A DNA stretch of 64,000 nucleotides from Actinoalloteichus_B caeruleus (GTDB lineage Bacteria; Actinomycetota; Actinomycetes; Mycobacteriales; Pseudonocardiaceae). Positions 9,723 to 20,461 of this stretch are shown here, in pieces. Both the position numbers and the translations under genes were made by a program. The notes beneath the pieces were generated by a model that was not told the DNA's origin, ran no database searches, and was given only the letters and a program-made list of their open reading frames with translations. Every line of letters starts with the position of its first letter. The stretch's first letter is position 1. The stretch is from assembly GCF_000718005.1 (NCBI RefSeq), contig NZ_JODV01000010.1. The stretch is one strand, 5' to 3'.

Positions 9723-12700
9723 GGGTTCTCTCCTCCGTCAGGGTCGCCGCCGCGGGCGATCCGCTCCAGCAGGCGGGCCAGGTGGCGGACCAGTCCGGTC
9801 GCCTCGGCCGGGGTCAGCGCGTGGGGCTGGTAGGTCAGTTCGAAGGTCAGCCGGTCTCCCGGCAGGACGGTCAGGGACACGGCGAACTCGGTGCTCTCCA
9901 CGGCGCGGACGACCCGCAGCGCCCCGTGCCCGCCGAGGGGCTGCCCGGTGCGGTCGCCCGGGTAGTTCTCGAACACCACGATCGAGTCGAACAGCGCGTC
10001 ACCGGCGCCCGCCCAGGCGCGGATGCGGCCGAGCGGGTGCGCGGCGTGCTCGTAGGTCTCGACCAGGTTCCGCTGGACCTGGCGGAACAGCGCGGGCAGC
10101 TCGGCGTCCTCCGCGAACCGCACCCGCAGGGGCAGTGTGTTCAGGCACAGCCCGACGAGCCGTTCCGACCGGGGGATCTCGTCGGGCCGCAGGGACATCA
10201 CGACCCCGAACAGCAGGTCCCGGCTCGCGCAGCGCTGTCCCAACAGCAGCGACCACGCGGCCAGCACCACCGAGTGCAGGGTGGCCCGGCCGCGTTCCGC
10301 CACCCGGGTCAGGGACCGGGTCGCCTCCCGGGACATCTCGGCGGTGACCAGGGTCGCCGTTCCCGCGCCCTGGGCGCCGGCACGCCCGATCCTGGTGGGT
10401 TGGGCGCCGGCCAGCGCCTCCCGCCAGAAGCGGGCCCCGGCCTCCTCGTCCCGGGTGGCCAGCCACCCGAGGTAGGCGTCGTAGCCGGGTCGGGCGGGCG
10501 GTGCCCAGGCACGGCCGTTCGCCTCGGCCTCGTAGGCGGAGGCGACGTCGGCGAGCACCAACGGCAGGCTCCACCCGTCGAGCAGGATGTGGTGGTGGCT
10601 CCACAGCAGCCAGCGGCCGGCGCGGCCCCCGTCGATCCAGTGCCAGCGCTGCTGACCGGGCGTGGACAGGTCGAAGGGTTCGGCCCGGTCGGCGTCCAGC
10701 ACGGTGCCCGGCCCGGCTCCCGGTAGGGCGTGGAGACGCCAGTCCACGGGCGGCGGGGGCCCGATGACCTGCACGGGTTCGTCCAGGCCCGCGCTGGCGA
10801 ACGCCGCGCGGAACACGTCGGTGTGGTCGACCACCCGTTGCCAGGCAGCCCGCAGCACGGCCTGGTCGACGTCGCCGTCCACCGCGAACAGGAGCTGCGT
10901 GTGGTAGGCGGTTGACCCGGGCCGGGCCAGGTGCCAGGCCAACATGCCCTGCTGCGCCGGTGCCAGTGGCAGGAGCGCCCGGGTTCCGGGGCGGGTGGTC
11001 AGGACGGCGCGCAGGTCCTCGACCGGCAGGGCGACGGCCGGGAAGTCGGCGGGGACGGCGGCGACGCCGACCGGTCCGTCCAGCGCCGACACCAGGTCGA
11101 GCAGCGCCGCCAGCAGCTCCTCCGCCAGCGACCGGACCGTCGCCGGCGTGAACCGGCCCGGGTCGTGGAACCATTCGGTCCACAGACCGCGGTCGTCCAG
11201 GCCGGACACCAGCTCCAGGCCGGGGGGCACGGCGTGCTCTGGGGCGGCGTCGTCCCCGACGGTCTGCCGTTCCGCCCTGGTGAACAGCCCCGCGCCGCGC
11301 GGTCCGGTCGTGGAACCGAGGTGGTTGACGACCAGCTCCGGTTCGGGTTCGGCGCCGGCGCGCAGGAGTCCGTAGCCGACGCCCTCGTCCGGGACGCCGG
11401 CCAGCGTCTCGCGCACGTGGCGCAGCGTCTCCAGGGGGTCGTCGGTGTGGACGTCGAAGGCCACCGGGTGCACGCTGGTGAGCCACCCGACCGTCCCGGT
11501 CAGGTCGGGCCAGCCCGGTGGCCCGGACCGTCCGTGCGTCTCGCGGAGCACCGCCACCCGGGGTTCCCCGGTCCACCGGGCGACGACGCGGGCCAGGGCC
11601 GCCAGCAGGATCTCGTCCACCCGTAGCCGGTGTCGGGTGGCCGCCGCGAGCAGTGCCCCGCTGGCCGTCGGGGGCAGGGCGACCCGCAGCGGGGTGCCGC
11701 TGGCTCCCTCGGCGCCCTGTCCCGGTGCGGAGGGCAGGCCGGGCAGGCCGGGCAGGTCGGCCAGGGTCCGGCGCCAGTGCTCGCGTTGGGCGGGGGTGTC
11801 CACGCTGGTGACGAGGGCGGGGCGCTGGCGGGCGAGGTCCTCGAACGACGTCGGCGGCGTGGGCAGGGTGACCGGTTCGCCTCGGGCCACCTGCCGGTAG
11901 GCGGTGTCCAGGTCGGAGAGCACGGTCTCCCAGGAGGCGTGGTCCACCGCCAGGTGGTGGGCCACCAGCAGGACGGCCTGTCGGCCGTCCACGCCCTCAC
12001 CGACGAGGGCGGCCAGGGTGGGGCCGTCCTCGACGTTCATCGCCGTGTGCACCGGGCCGGCCAGTTCCGTGATGGTGCGCGGTCCGATCGGGACGTCGGC
12101 CCGCACCACCAGCGCCAGTTCGTCGGAGGGTGGGGCGAGCACGCCATGGTCCTGCCAGCGTCCCTCCGCCCACACCGCGCGCAGCCGGAACGCGTCGTGG
12201 TGGGCCGCGACGGCCCGCAACGCCGCCAGCAGCAGCGCCGGGTCGACCGGCTCGGCCGGTTCCGCCAGCACCGCCTGGTTGAGGTGCCCGGTGTGGCGGG
12301 GGAGGCCGGCGAGGAACCGGCGTTGGGCCGGGGTCAGCCACAACCGGCCAGCCCCGGGCGGCGGTGCCGCCGGGACGGCGGCGGTGGCGGCGGATGGCAG
12401 CGGCACGGCGCTGGCGGCCAGCTCGGCCAGTGACGCCGTCCGCAACACCTGGCCCAGGTCCACCCGCCAGCCGGCGGCGCGGGCCTGGGCCACCACCCGG
12501 ATCGCGCTCACCGAGTCCCCGCCGAGGTCGAAGAAGTTGGCGTCCCGGCTGATCACCGCCTCGGCGGTCCCGGGCAGGACCCGCGCCCAGATGGCCGCGA
12601 GGTCCCGTTCGGGCGCGGTCTCCGCCCCGTCCACCACGGCCGTGGTGGACGCGGTGGTGGACGCCGGGTCGGGCAGGGCTGCGACGTCGAGCTTCCCGGT

Positions 12701-15700
12701 GGCTCCGACCGGGAGTTCCCGGAGGACCACCAGGTGCGCGGGCACCATCGCCCGGGGCAGCCGGTCCCGCAGCCGCCGCCGCACCTCGGCGCACAGCCGC
12801 TCGGGATCCGCGGTCGGGTCGGCGGGCACCAGGTATCCGACCAGGGCGGTGACGCCCCCGGGGTCGGCGTGGGGCAGGACAGCGCAGTCCACGACCCGGG
12901 GATCGGCGGTGAGCGCCACCTCCACCTCGTGGGGTTCGACGCGGACACCGGCGATCTTCACCTGGCGGTCGACCCGGCCGACGAACTCCAGGCCCCCGTC
13001 GGGGTGGTGGCGGGCCAGGTCGCCCGTGCGGTAGGCGCGGGCGCCGGGAACGCCGGCGTGCGGGTCGGGGACGAAGCGGTCCGCCGTCGCCGCCGGGCCG
13101 CCCAGGTAGCCCCGGGCGAGGACGGCACCGCCGATGACCAGCTCGCCGACGACACCCACCGGCACCGGCTGGCCCTCCGGGTCGAGGACGTACACCCGGG
13201 CGTTCGGCAGGGCCTCCCCCAACGGGACCCGGTCGGGGGGCGGATCGCCGGGGCCCCGCCAGTGGGTGGCGATGATCGAGGCCTCGGTGGGCCCGTAGGT
13301 GTGGTGCAGGACCGCCGAGGTCCGCTCGGCGAACCGGGCTGGCAGGCTCGGGGAGAGGCGTTCCCCGCCGCACAGCACGTGCCGCAGGGACGGCGCGACG
13401 GGTTCCCGCAGGTAGTGCTCGAGCAGGGTGGGTACCAGGTGCAGCACCGCGACCCGTTCGGCGGCCACCAGGTCGGCGATGGCGCCGACGTCCCCGTGGC
13501 GGTCCTGGTCGAGCACCACCAGCCGACCACCGTTGGCCAGGGGGTGGAACATCTCCCACAGGGAGATGTCGAACCCGACGGCCGCGACCTGGGCCACGGC
13601 CTCCCCGGGCCGCGTCGGGTAGGCCAGCCGGGACCACAGCAGCTGGTTGGCCAGCCCGCGTTGCGTGCACTGCACGCCCTTGGGTGCCCCGGTGGACCCG
13701 GAGGTGTAGGTGACGTAGGCCAGCTGGTCGGGTTCCGGCCGCCGGACCGGCACGGCTTCGCCCGGGCGCAGGTCCTCGACGCGCAACGTCGGCAGGCCCT
13801 CGCCGGCGCAGTCCCCGGCGCCGTCGCTGATCACGGCGTGCGCGCCGCAGTCGGCGAGGATCGCCCGGTGCCGCTCGACCGGTTGCTCCGGGTCCAGGGG
13901 GACGTGGACGCCGCCCGCCCTCCAGATGCCCAGCACCACGGCCGGCAGTTCCGCCCGGCGCCCGATCCTGGTCGCCACCGGCCCCTCCACCGGGATCCCC
14001 CGGCCGCGCAGCCAGGCGGCGACGCCGTCCGCGAGGGCGTCGAGTTCGCGGTAGGTGAGGGAACGGGTCGACGTGGTCACCGCCGTCGCGTCCGGTGTGG
14101 CCGCCACCCACCGTTCGACCAGGCCGAGCACCTCGGTGGGCCGGTCCGGCAGGGTCCGCTGGTTCGGTGCGGCCAGCAGCCGCCGTCGTTCCCGGTCGTC
14201 CACCAGGTCCAACGCGGCCACCGGCCTCCCCGGGGCCTCGGCCGCGTTGGCGAGCAGCCGCGCCAGGGTGGCGGCCAACCCGTCCACCCCGGCCTGGCCC
14301 ACCAGGTCGGCCGCCGCACGGATCTCGATGTCCACCGCACCCGGGGTGACGCGCGCGGTGATCTCCAGGTCGAAGGCCCCCAGCAGGGGTGTTCGGGGCA
14401 CCGTCGTCGCCGTGGCCCCGCCGAACGCCGCCGTCTCCGGAACGGCCTCGTCGTCCACGTCGAACACGACCTGGGTCAGGCCCCGGTCGGCGCGGGACAG
14501 CTCCCGCACGATCCGCTGCGTCGGGACCGAGCCGTGCGCGAAGGCGTCGCGCGCCGCGTCCCGGGTCCGGGACACCTGGAGCGCGAACGGCTCCGCCGGG
14601 TCGACGTCCGCCCGGATCGGCAGCACGTTGACCAGGGGACCGACCAGGGCGGCCCGGGTGTCGTCGCCCCGGTCGGCCACCGGCGCACCGACGACGACGT
14701 CACGTTGTCCGCAGATCCGCGACAACCAGACCCGCACCCCCGCCAGCAGCGTGACGAACGGGGTGGCGTTCGCGTGCCTGCCCACCTCGGCGAGGGCGTG
14801 GGCGGCGCGGGGCGGCAGGCTCACCCGGGCGATGGTCCGGTCGGGTCCGAGGGTGGCCGGCCGCCCCCGGTCGGTGGGGAGGTCGAGCCGTTCCGGCGCC
14901 CCGCGCAGGGTGTCGGACCAGAACGCCAGCCCCTCCGCGTCCGGGGGCGCGTCCCGGTCGGCCGCCGCCCACGCCAGGAAGCTCGGTGCCGGGGCCAGCG
15001 ACACCGCCCGGTGTTCGACCTCGGCCGTGTAGGACTCGGCCAGTTCGCGGACCAGGAGCCGCGCCGACCAGCCGTCCCCGGCGACGTGGTGCAGCACGAC
15101 GACCAGCGCGTGGTCCTCCGGGCCCAGGCGCAGCAGGGTCCAGTGGACCGGGGGTGCGGAGGCGAGGTCGAAGGGTTCGGCGACCAACTCGTCCACCCGT
15201 CGGTCGAGTTCGGCCCCGGTCGCCTCGGACAGGGCCAGCGGCGGGCCGCAGTCGGTGGCCCGCCAGACCGGGCCGTCCTCACCCTCGGCGAGCAGGCTGC
15301 GCAGCAGGTCGTGGCGGGTGGCCAACGCCGAGGTCGCCGCCGTCAGCGCCGGAACCGACAGCGGCCCCGCCAGCCGCAGCACCACCGGCAGGTGGAAGGT
15401 GCCCTCGCCGGTCGTGGTGGCCTGCGCCCAGATCCCCAGCTGTGTCCACGACAGCGGAGCCGAGCTCACCGGGGCGGCGGGCACCGGGCCGGCTCCTCCC
15501 GGGGTGCGCTCGTCCGCCCACGGCGCCAGTGACTCGATGGTCGGGTTGTCGAACAGATCCGGCATCCGCAGCCCCGGGTAGCCCAGCGCGTGCATGCGGC
15601 GCACCAGGTCCATCGCCAGCAGCGAATGCCCGCCCAGGGCGAAGAAGTTGTCGGCCAGCCCGACCCGGGGCACTCCCAGCAGCTCCGCCCACAGCGCGGC

Positions 15701-18700
15701 CACCGCGCGCTCCCGGTCGGTCCTCGGTTCCCGGGAACCGGCGCCGGGCTCGGGCCCGGCGGGAACCGCCAGCGCCGCCCGGTCCACCTTCCCGGCGGCC
15801 GTCCTCGGCAGCGGCGAGTCGTGCACCCGGATCACCGAGGGCACCATGAAGGGGGGCAACCGGCCGGCCAGGTGCGCGCGGACCGCGTCCGAGTCCACTG
15901 TGGACGAGACGGCGACGTGCGCGGCGAGGACATCGCCCCTGACGACGACGGCCGCCTCCGCCACCCCGGGGTGGGCCGCCAGCGCCGTCTCCACCTCGTC
16001 CAGCTCGACGCGGTAACCGCGCAGTTTGACCTGCCTGTCGGCGCGGCTGACGAAGTGCAGCACCCCGGCCTCCACCCGGGCCAGGTCCCCGGTGCGGTAC
16101 ATCCGCCGCCCGTCCCCGGTGAAGGGGTCGGGGAGGAACCGCTCGGCGGTCAGCCCCGGGCGGCCGACGTACCCTCGCGCCAGGCCGGTGCCCGCCAGGT
16201 ACAGCTCGGCGACCACCCCGTCGGGGACGGGCGCCAGGTAGCGGTCCAGCAGGTAGGCCCGGGTGTTCGACGTGGGCGCTCCGATGGGGATCCCGCCGGC
16301 CTCGGCCAGCTCGGCGGCGGTGGCGCCGACCGTGACCTCGGTGGGGCCGTAGGCGTTGACCAACCGGACGTCGCGCACCAGCCGGTGCCAGCGGTCGACG
16401 GCGGCCCGCCCCACCTGCTGGCCGCCGATCGCGACCAGCCGCAGCGCCGGCGGCAGCACCAGCCCTTCCTCGCCCAGGGCGTCCACCAGGCGCTCCCAGT
16501 AGCCGGTGGGCAGGTTCGCCACGGTCGTCGCGGTCCGCTCGCAGTGGGCGAGCAGCGCTCGCACCGAGGTGACCGACTCGTCGTCCCGCAGCACCACGGT
16601 CGCGCCGGCCACCAACGTCGGGAACACCTCCTCGACCAGCACGTCGAAGGTGACCGCGCAGAACTGGAGCGCCCGATCGGCGGGGGAAAGGCCGTACTCC
16701 CGCACCGCCCACCGGACGTGGTCGGCGAGGGCGCCGTGTTCGACCACCACCCCCTTGGGCTCACCGGTCGACCCCGAGGTGAACAGGACGTACGCGGGAT
16801 CACCCGGTGCGGGTTCCGGTCGCCCCGGGTGCCGCGGCGCGCCCTCCTCCGCGACCGGGATGTCGCCAGGGTGGAGCACGGCGACGTCGGCTCGGGCGAA
16901 CCGGTCGACGTCGGCGGTGACGAGCAGGCGGGCACCGCTCGTCCTGAGCTGACCGGTGACGCGGTCGTCGGGGTCCTCCGGCGACAGCGGCAGGAACGCG
17001 CACCGCGCGACCAGCACGCCGAGGAGCACGGCCACCAGGTCCGCAGACCGGGGCAGGCACACGCCGACCACGTCACCCCGGGTGGCCCCCGACGCGACGA
17101 GCCGGGCCGCGACGGCGTCGGCGTGCCGGACGAGGCCGGCGAAGTCGACCGTCCGGGCACCGTCGAGCACAGCGGGTGCGCGGGGGGCGCGGGCGGCCGC
17201 CGCCCGGACGAGCCCCACCACCCCCTCCGCCGGCGGTTCGACGGGGCCGGCTATCCCCGGCGGGACGGGGGTGTCGGTCAACCGGAGCCGGCCCACCCGA
17301 ACACCGGGGTCGGCGAGGACGTCACCGAGCACGGCGGTGAGGCCGTCGGCGAGGATCTCGGCGGCCGGCGCGTCCAGCACGTCGTGGTTGAACTCCAGCT
17401 CCAGGTCGACGCCGTCGGGCACGGCCCTGGCGATCAGGGTGAGGTCGAAGGCGGTGGTCCGCGACGGTGGGCGCAGCGCCTCCGCCGCCACCCCGGGCAG
17501 TGCCACGGGCACGCCGAGGGAGTCCTCCCACACCACCATGTACCGCATCAACGGGTGGTGCCCGCTGTCCCGGCGGCGACCGAGCAGGCCGGCCAGCCGT
17601 TCGACGGGCACCGCCTGGTGTTCGTGGGCGGCCGGCACCGCCTCCCGGCACTGGTCCAGCACCTCGGTGAAGCGCGGGTCGCCGCGCAGGTCGGCCCGCA
17701 GCGGCAGCGTGTTGACCAGCATGGTCACCGCGGTGTCGGCGCCAGGCAGTCCCCGATCGGCCACCGGAGCGGCGACGACCACGTCATCGGCCCCGGAGAA
17801 GCGGTGGACCAGCACCTGGAACGCCGCCAGCAGCACCATGAACGGCGTCACCCCGCGCGCGGAGCACAGCGCGCGCAGCGCCTCGGCCCGGTCGGGCGGG
17901 AGCACCCGGATCGCGCGGCCGGCCCGGTGCCCGCCGTCCACCCGGTGCCGGGGTCCGACCGTGAGGTCGACGTCGAGGGTCGCCCCGTCGAGGCGGTCCC
18001 GCCAGAACCCCAGATCCCGTTCCGCGCGGGCGGAGTCGCCCCCTGGTGTCACCAGCGCCGGGTTCGTCGGCGGGTCGAGGCGCGGAGCGCGGTCCTCGAC
18101 GGCCGAGGCGTACAGCTCCCGCAGCTCCTCGGCGACCAGGCGCATGGACCACCGGTCGATGACCAGGTGGTGCAGCACGAGCAGGAAGACGAGGTCGTCG
18201 TCGCCCAGCCGCAGCAGCCGCGCCCGCACCAGTGGGGGCCGGTCCAGGTCGAACGGCTGGGCCAGCGCCTCGTCGCCGGCCGCCACCACGCGCGCGTTCC
18301 GCTGCTCGGGGGACAGCCCGCGCAGGTCCTCCACGTGGAGGGGCACCGGCGCGGCGTCGGCCACCAGCAGCCGGGCCGGCCCGTCGTCGCGGGCGGGGGA
18401 GGAGCGCAGCACGGGGTGCCGGCGGGTCAACGCGTCCAGTGCCCAGCGCAGCGCCGCCTCGTCGACGGTGCCCCGCCACCGGGTGGGCACCGCGACGCCG
18501 AACAGGCCGGGGCCGCCGAGGAACTCCTCCTCGAACAGGATCCGCGCCTGGCCGGGGGACAGCGGCAACTCCGTCGGCTCCACGGACGCCGCCGGATCCT
18601 CCCCGTCGTCCGCCGTCCGGGCCTCGATGTCGGGGGTTCTCGCCTCCTCGACCCGGCGGGCCAGCGCGGCGACGGTGCGGGCGCGCAGCACGTCGGCCAT

Positions 18701-20461
18701 CGACAGCCGCACCCCGTACCGGCGCCACACGGCCGCCACGATCCTGGTGGCGGTCAACGAGTCCCCGCCCAGGGCGAGGAAGTCGTCAGAGACCCCGACC
18801 CGGGGCAGGTCGAGCAGGTCGGCCCACACACCGGCCAGGTCGCGTTCCAGCCCGGTCGCCGCCGCGCCGTTCGCGTCGCAGCCGCCGACGTCGGGGACCC
18901 CGCCGCTGGCCGGGGCCTCGGGCAACGCCGCGTAGTCGATCTTCCCGTTGGCGGTGAGGGGGAAGCGGTCCACGCTCACCCATCGGGTGGGGATGACCGC
19001 CTCCGGGAGCCGGTCGGCCAGGTGCGCGCGCAGCGCGGCGGGTTCGGCGCCGCCCTGGAGGTAGGCGACGACACGGTCACCGGTGGGTCCACCGACCAGA
19101 CGGACCGCCGCCCGGGACACCGAGGGATGCTGGTGCAGCAGCGACTCGACCTCGGCCGGGTCCACCCGGTGGCCGCGCACCTTGAACTCCGCGTCCACCC
19201 GTCCGAGGAACTCGATCCTGCCGTCGTCCAACCACCGGACACGGTCCCCGGTGCGGTACACCCGCCCGCCGCCGGCCGGGTCCAGACCGAGCCAGTCGGG
19301 CAGGAACCGGGCCGCGGTCTCCGCCGGACCGCCCAGGTACCCCCTGGCCAGCGGAGCACCGGCCACCACCAGCTCCCCGGGCACGCCGGCCGGCACCCGC
19401 CGGCCCTCGGGGTCCACGACGGCCACCGAGCAGTTGTGCATGGGCCGGCCCAACGGCATCCGGGACGCGCCGTCGGCCGGGCTGGCCTCGTCGTGCAGCA
19501 CGGTGATCGTGGTCTCCGTCGGACCGTAGGCGTGGACGAGGACGGTGCCCGACCGGTCCAACAGCCGGTCGCGCAGCGACGGGGGGACGCGCTCACCGCC
19601 GCACACCGCCAGGCGCAGCCCCCGCGTCGCGTGCTCGTCCGCCCCGGAGAGCAGTTCGTCCAACACCGAGGGCACCAGGTGCGCGACCGTGACCTGGTGG
19701 GCCCTCATCAGCTCCGGCAGGTAGGGGACGATGCCGTGCACCCGGTGTTCGGCGACCACCAGCCTCGCCCCGGCCACGAGCCCGGCCAGCAACTCCCACA
19801 CCGCGATGTCGAACCCGGGGGAAGCCGTGGCCAGCAGCACGTCCCGGGGCCCCAGCGGGTACGCCTCCTGCCACCACGCCATGCGGTTGGCCAGGGCTCC
19901 GTGCGGGACCAGCACTCCCTTGGGCCGGCCGGTCGACCCCGACGTGTACATGAGGTAGGCGGCCAGCGCCGGGTGGGGGTCCGGCCACGGCGCCCCGTCG
20001 CCGTCGCCGTCGCCGGTCCGCTCGGCTCCGCTCCCGCCGTCGAGGGCCTCGTCGACCCGGAGCACGGGCCCGTCGACCCCGGGGGAGGAGGCGGACGTCA
20101 GGGTCACGACCGGACGCGCGTCGGCGACCACCGCCGCCCGCCGACCCGAGGGCCACCTCGGGTCGAGGGGCAGGTACACCCCGCCGGCCCGGACCACCGC
20201 CAGGCAGGCGACCAGCACGTCGAGCCCGTCCTCGGCCAGCACGGCAACGGGCCGTTCCGGCCCCACCCCGAGCGCCCGCAGCCGGCGGGCCAGCGCGGCC
20301 GACCGGGACCCCAGGTCGGAGTAGGACAGCTGGCGGTCCCCGCGCACCGCGGCCACCCGGTCGCCGTTCTCGGCCAGGGCCGTCGCGACCCGCCGCCACC
20401 ACCGGCCCGGGTCGTGATCGACCCGGGCACCCCGTTCCCAGTGCCGCCTGAGTTCCGCCAT
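9719..20461 (-). CDS. nocA: nonribosomal peptide synthetase NocA, modules 1-3 plus C of module 4
   Basis: This 3580-residue NRPS reads A1 (20-515), PCP1 (LGGDSL, Ser near 566), C2 (630-1060), A2 (1080-1560), PCP2 (LGGHSL, near 1613), C3 (1660-2080), A3 (2110-2620), PCP3 (LGGDSV, near 2649), E (2710-3130; HHLAVDHASW, GTVGWLTS, VNHLG intact) and a terminal C4 (3140-3560; SHHHILLDGW). There is no N-terminal C domain, so module 1 loads the first residue. Pocket codes by eye are A1 DIWHVGAITK, A2 DVENAGAVGK and A3 DIWHLGTIIK. The E domain after module 3 predicts a D residue there. The architecture matches the nocardicin line Hpg-Arg-D-Hpg-Ser-Hpg. C2 has HHLVIDRW instead of HHxxxDG. The ATG start at 20461 has GAGG upstream, and expression is from the divergent nocA-nocF region. 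Confidence 0.95.
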   Translation of the reverse strand: MAELRRHWERGARVDHDPGRWWRRVATALAENGDRVAAVRGDRQLSYSDLGSRSAALARRLRALGVGPERPVAVLAEDGLDVLVACLAVVRAGGVYLPLDPRWPSGRRAAVVADARPVVTLTSASSPGVDGPVLRVDEALDGGSGAERTGDGDGDGAPWPDPHPALAAYLMYTSGSTGRPKGVLVPHGALANRMAWWQEAYPLGPRDVLLATASPGFDIAVWELLAGLVAGARLVVAEHRVHGIVPYLPELMRAHQVTVAHLVPSVLDELLSGADEHATRGLRLAVCGGERVPPSLRDRLLDRSGTVLVHAYGPTETTITVLHDEASPADGASRMPLGRPMHNCSVAVVDPEGRRVPAGVPGELVVAGAPLARGYLGGPAETAARFLPDWLGLDPAGGGRVYRTGDRVRWLDDGRIEFLGRVDAEFKVRGHRVDPAEVESLLHQHPSVSRAAVRLVGGPTGDRVVAYLQGGAEPAALRAHLADRLPEAVIPTRWVSVDRFPLTANGKIDYAALPEAPASGGVPDVGGCDANGAAATGLERDLAGVWADLLDLPRVGVSDDFLALGGDSLTATRIVAAVWRRYGVRLSMADVLRARTVAALARRVEEARTPDIEARTADDGEDPAASVEPTELPLSPGQARILFEEEFLGGPGLFGVAVPTRWRGTVDEAALRWALDALTRRHPVLRSSPARDDGPARLLVADAAPVPLHVEDLRGLSPEQRNARVVAAGDEALAQPFDLDRPPLVRARLLRLGDDDLVFLLVLHHLVIDRWSMRLVAEELRELYASAVEDRAPRLDPPTNPALVTPGGDSARAERDLGFWRDRLDGATLDVDLTVGPRHRVDGGHRAGRAIRVLPPDRAEALRALCSARGVTPFMVLLAAFQVLVHRFSGADDVVVAAPVADRGLPGADTAVTMLVNTLPLRADLRGDPRFTEVLDQCREAVPAAHEHQAVPVERLAGLLGRRRDSGHHPLMRYMVVWEDSLGVPVALPGVAAEALRPPSRTTAFDLTLIARAVPDGVDLELEFNHDVLDAPAAEILADGLTAVLGDVLADPGVRVGRLRLTDTPVPPGIAGPVEPPAEGVVGLVRAAAARAPRAPAVLDGARTVDFAGLVRHADAVAARLVASGATRGDVVGVCLPRSADLVAVLLGVLVARCAFLPLSPEDPDDRVTGQLRTSGARLLVTADVDRFARADVAVLHPGDIPVAEEGAPRHPGRPEPAPGDPAYVLFTSGSTGEPKGVVVEHGALADHVRWAVREYGLSPADRALQFCAVTFDVLVEEVFPTLVAGATVVLRDDESVTSVRALLAHCERTATTVANLPTGYWERLVDALGEEGLVLPPALRLVAIGGQQVGRAAVDRWHRLVRDVRLVNAYGPTEVTVGATAAELAEAGGIPIGAPTSNTRAYLLDRYLAPVPDGVVAELYLAGTGLARGYVGRPGLTAERFLPDPFTGDGRRMYRTGDLARVEAGVLHFVSRADRQVKLRGYRVELDEVETALAAHPGVAEAAVVVRGDVLAAHVAVSSTVDSDAVRAHLAGRLPPFMVPSVIRVHDSPLPRTAAGKVDRAALAVPAGPEPGAGSREPRTDRERAVAALWAELLGVPRVGLADNFFALGGHSLLAMDLVRRMHALGYPGLRMPDLFDNPTIESLAPWADERTPGGAGPVPAAPVSSAPLSWTQLGIWAQATTTGEGTFHLPVVLRLAGPLSVPALTAATSALATRHDLLRSLLAEGEDGPVWRATDCGPPLALSEATGAELDRRVDELVAEPFDLASAPPVHWTLLRLGPEDHALVVVLHHVAGDGWSARLLVRELAESYTAEVEHRAVSLAPAPSFLAWAAADRDAPPDAEGLAFWSDTLRGAPERLDLPTDRGRPATLGPDRTIARVSLPPRAAHALAEVGRHANATPFVTLLAGVRVWLSRICGQRDVVVGAPVADRGDDTRAALVGPLVNVLPIRADVDPAEPFALQVSRTRDAARDAFAHGSVPTQRIVRELSRADRGLTQVVFDVDDEAVPETAAFGGATATTVPRTPLLGAFDLEITARVTPGAVDIEIRAAADLVGQAGVDGLAATLARLLANAAEAPGRPVAALDLVDDRERRRLLAAPNQRTLPDRPTEVLGLVERWVAATPDATAVTTSTRSLTYRELDALADGVAAWLRGRGIPVEGPVATRIGRRAELPAVVLGIWRAGGVHVPLDPEQPVERHRAILADCGAHAVISDGAGDCAGEGLPTLRVEDLRPGEAVPVRRPEPDQLAYVTYTSGSTGAPKGVQCTQRGLANQLLWSRLAYPTRPGEAVAQVAAVGFDISLWEMFHPLANGGRLVVLDQDRHGDVGAIADLVAAERVAVLHLVPTLLEHYLREPVAPSLRHVLCGGERLSPSLPARFAERTSAVLHHTYGPTEASIIATHWRGPGDPPPDRVPLGEALPNARVYVLDPEGQPVPVGVVGELVIGGAVLARGYLGGPAATADRFVPDPHAGVPGARAYRTGDLARHHPDGGLEFVGRVDRQVKIAGVRVEPHEVEVALTADPRVVDCAVLPHADPGGVTALVGYLVPADPTADPERLCAEVRRRLRDRLPRAMVPAHLVVLRELPVGATGKLDVAALPDPASTTASTTAVVDGAETAPERDLAAIWARVLPGTAEAVISRDANFFDLGGDSVSAIRVVAQARAAGWRVDLGQVLRTASLAELAASAVPLPSAATAAVPAAPPPGAGRLWLTPAQRRFLAGLPRHTGHLNQAVLAEPAEPVDPALLLAALRAVAAHHDAFRLRAVWAEGRWQDHGVLAPPSDELALVVRADVPIGPRTITELAGPVHTAMNVEDGPTLAALVGEGVDGRQAVLLVAHHLAVDHASWETVLSDLDTAYRQVARGEPVTLPTPPTSFEDLARQRPALVTSVDTPAQREHWRRTLADLPGLPGLPSAPGQGAEGASGTPLRVALPPTASGALLAAATRHRLRVDEILLAALARVVARWTGEPRVAVLRETHGRSGPPGWPDLTGTVGWLTSVHPVAFDVHTDDPLETLRHVRETLAGVPDEGVGYGLLRAGAEPEPELVVNHLGSTTGPRGAGLFTRAERQTVGDDAAPEHAVPPGLELVSGLDDRGLWTEWFHDPGRFTPATVRSLAEELLAALLDLVSALDGPVGVAAVPADFPAVALPVEDLRAVLTTRPGTRALLPLAPAQQGMLAWHLARPGSTAYHTQLLFAVDGDVDQAVLRAAWQRVVDHTDVFRAAFASAGLDEPVQVIGPPPPVDWRLHALPGAGPGTVLDADRAEPFDLSTPGQQRWHWIDGGRAGRWLLWSHHHILLDGWSLPLVLADVASAYEAEANGRAWAPPARPGYDAYLGWLATRDEEAGARFWREALAGAQPTRIGRAGAQGAGTATLVTAEMSREATRSLTRVAERGRATLHSVVLAAWSLLLGQRCASRDLLFGVVMSLRPDEIPRSERLVGLCLNTLPLRVRFAEDAELPALFRQVQRNLVETYEHAAHPLGRIRAWAGAGDALFDSIVVFENYPGDRTGQPLGGHGALRVVRAVESTEFAVSLTVLPGDRLTFELTYQPHALTPAEATGLVRHLARLLERIARGGDPDGGENP

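Noticed and set aside
10561..10600. Treating the HHH motif in the terminal C domain of NocA as a second beta-lactam-forming domain.
   Set aside because: This C follows an E domain, and HHH is frequent in DCL domains. Only C5 receives the seryl donor from module 4.
15900..17200. Assigning Arg to NocA module 2 directly from the pocket code DVENAGAVGK.
   Set aside because: The Glu at position 239 fits a basic side chain, but the full code matched no specificity I could recall with certainty. The Arg call rests on the nocardicin architecture, not the code alone.
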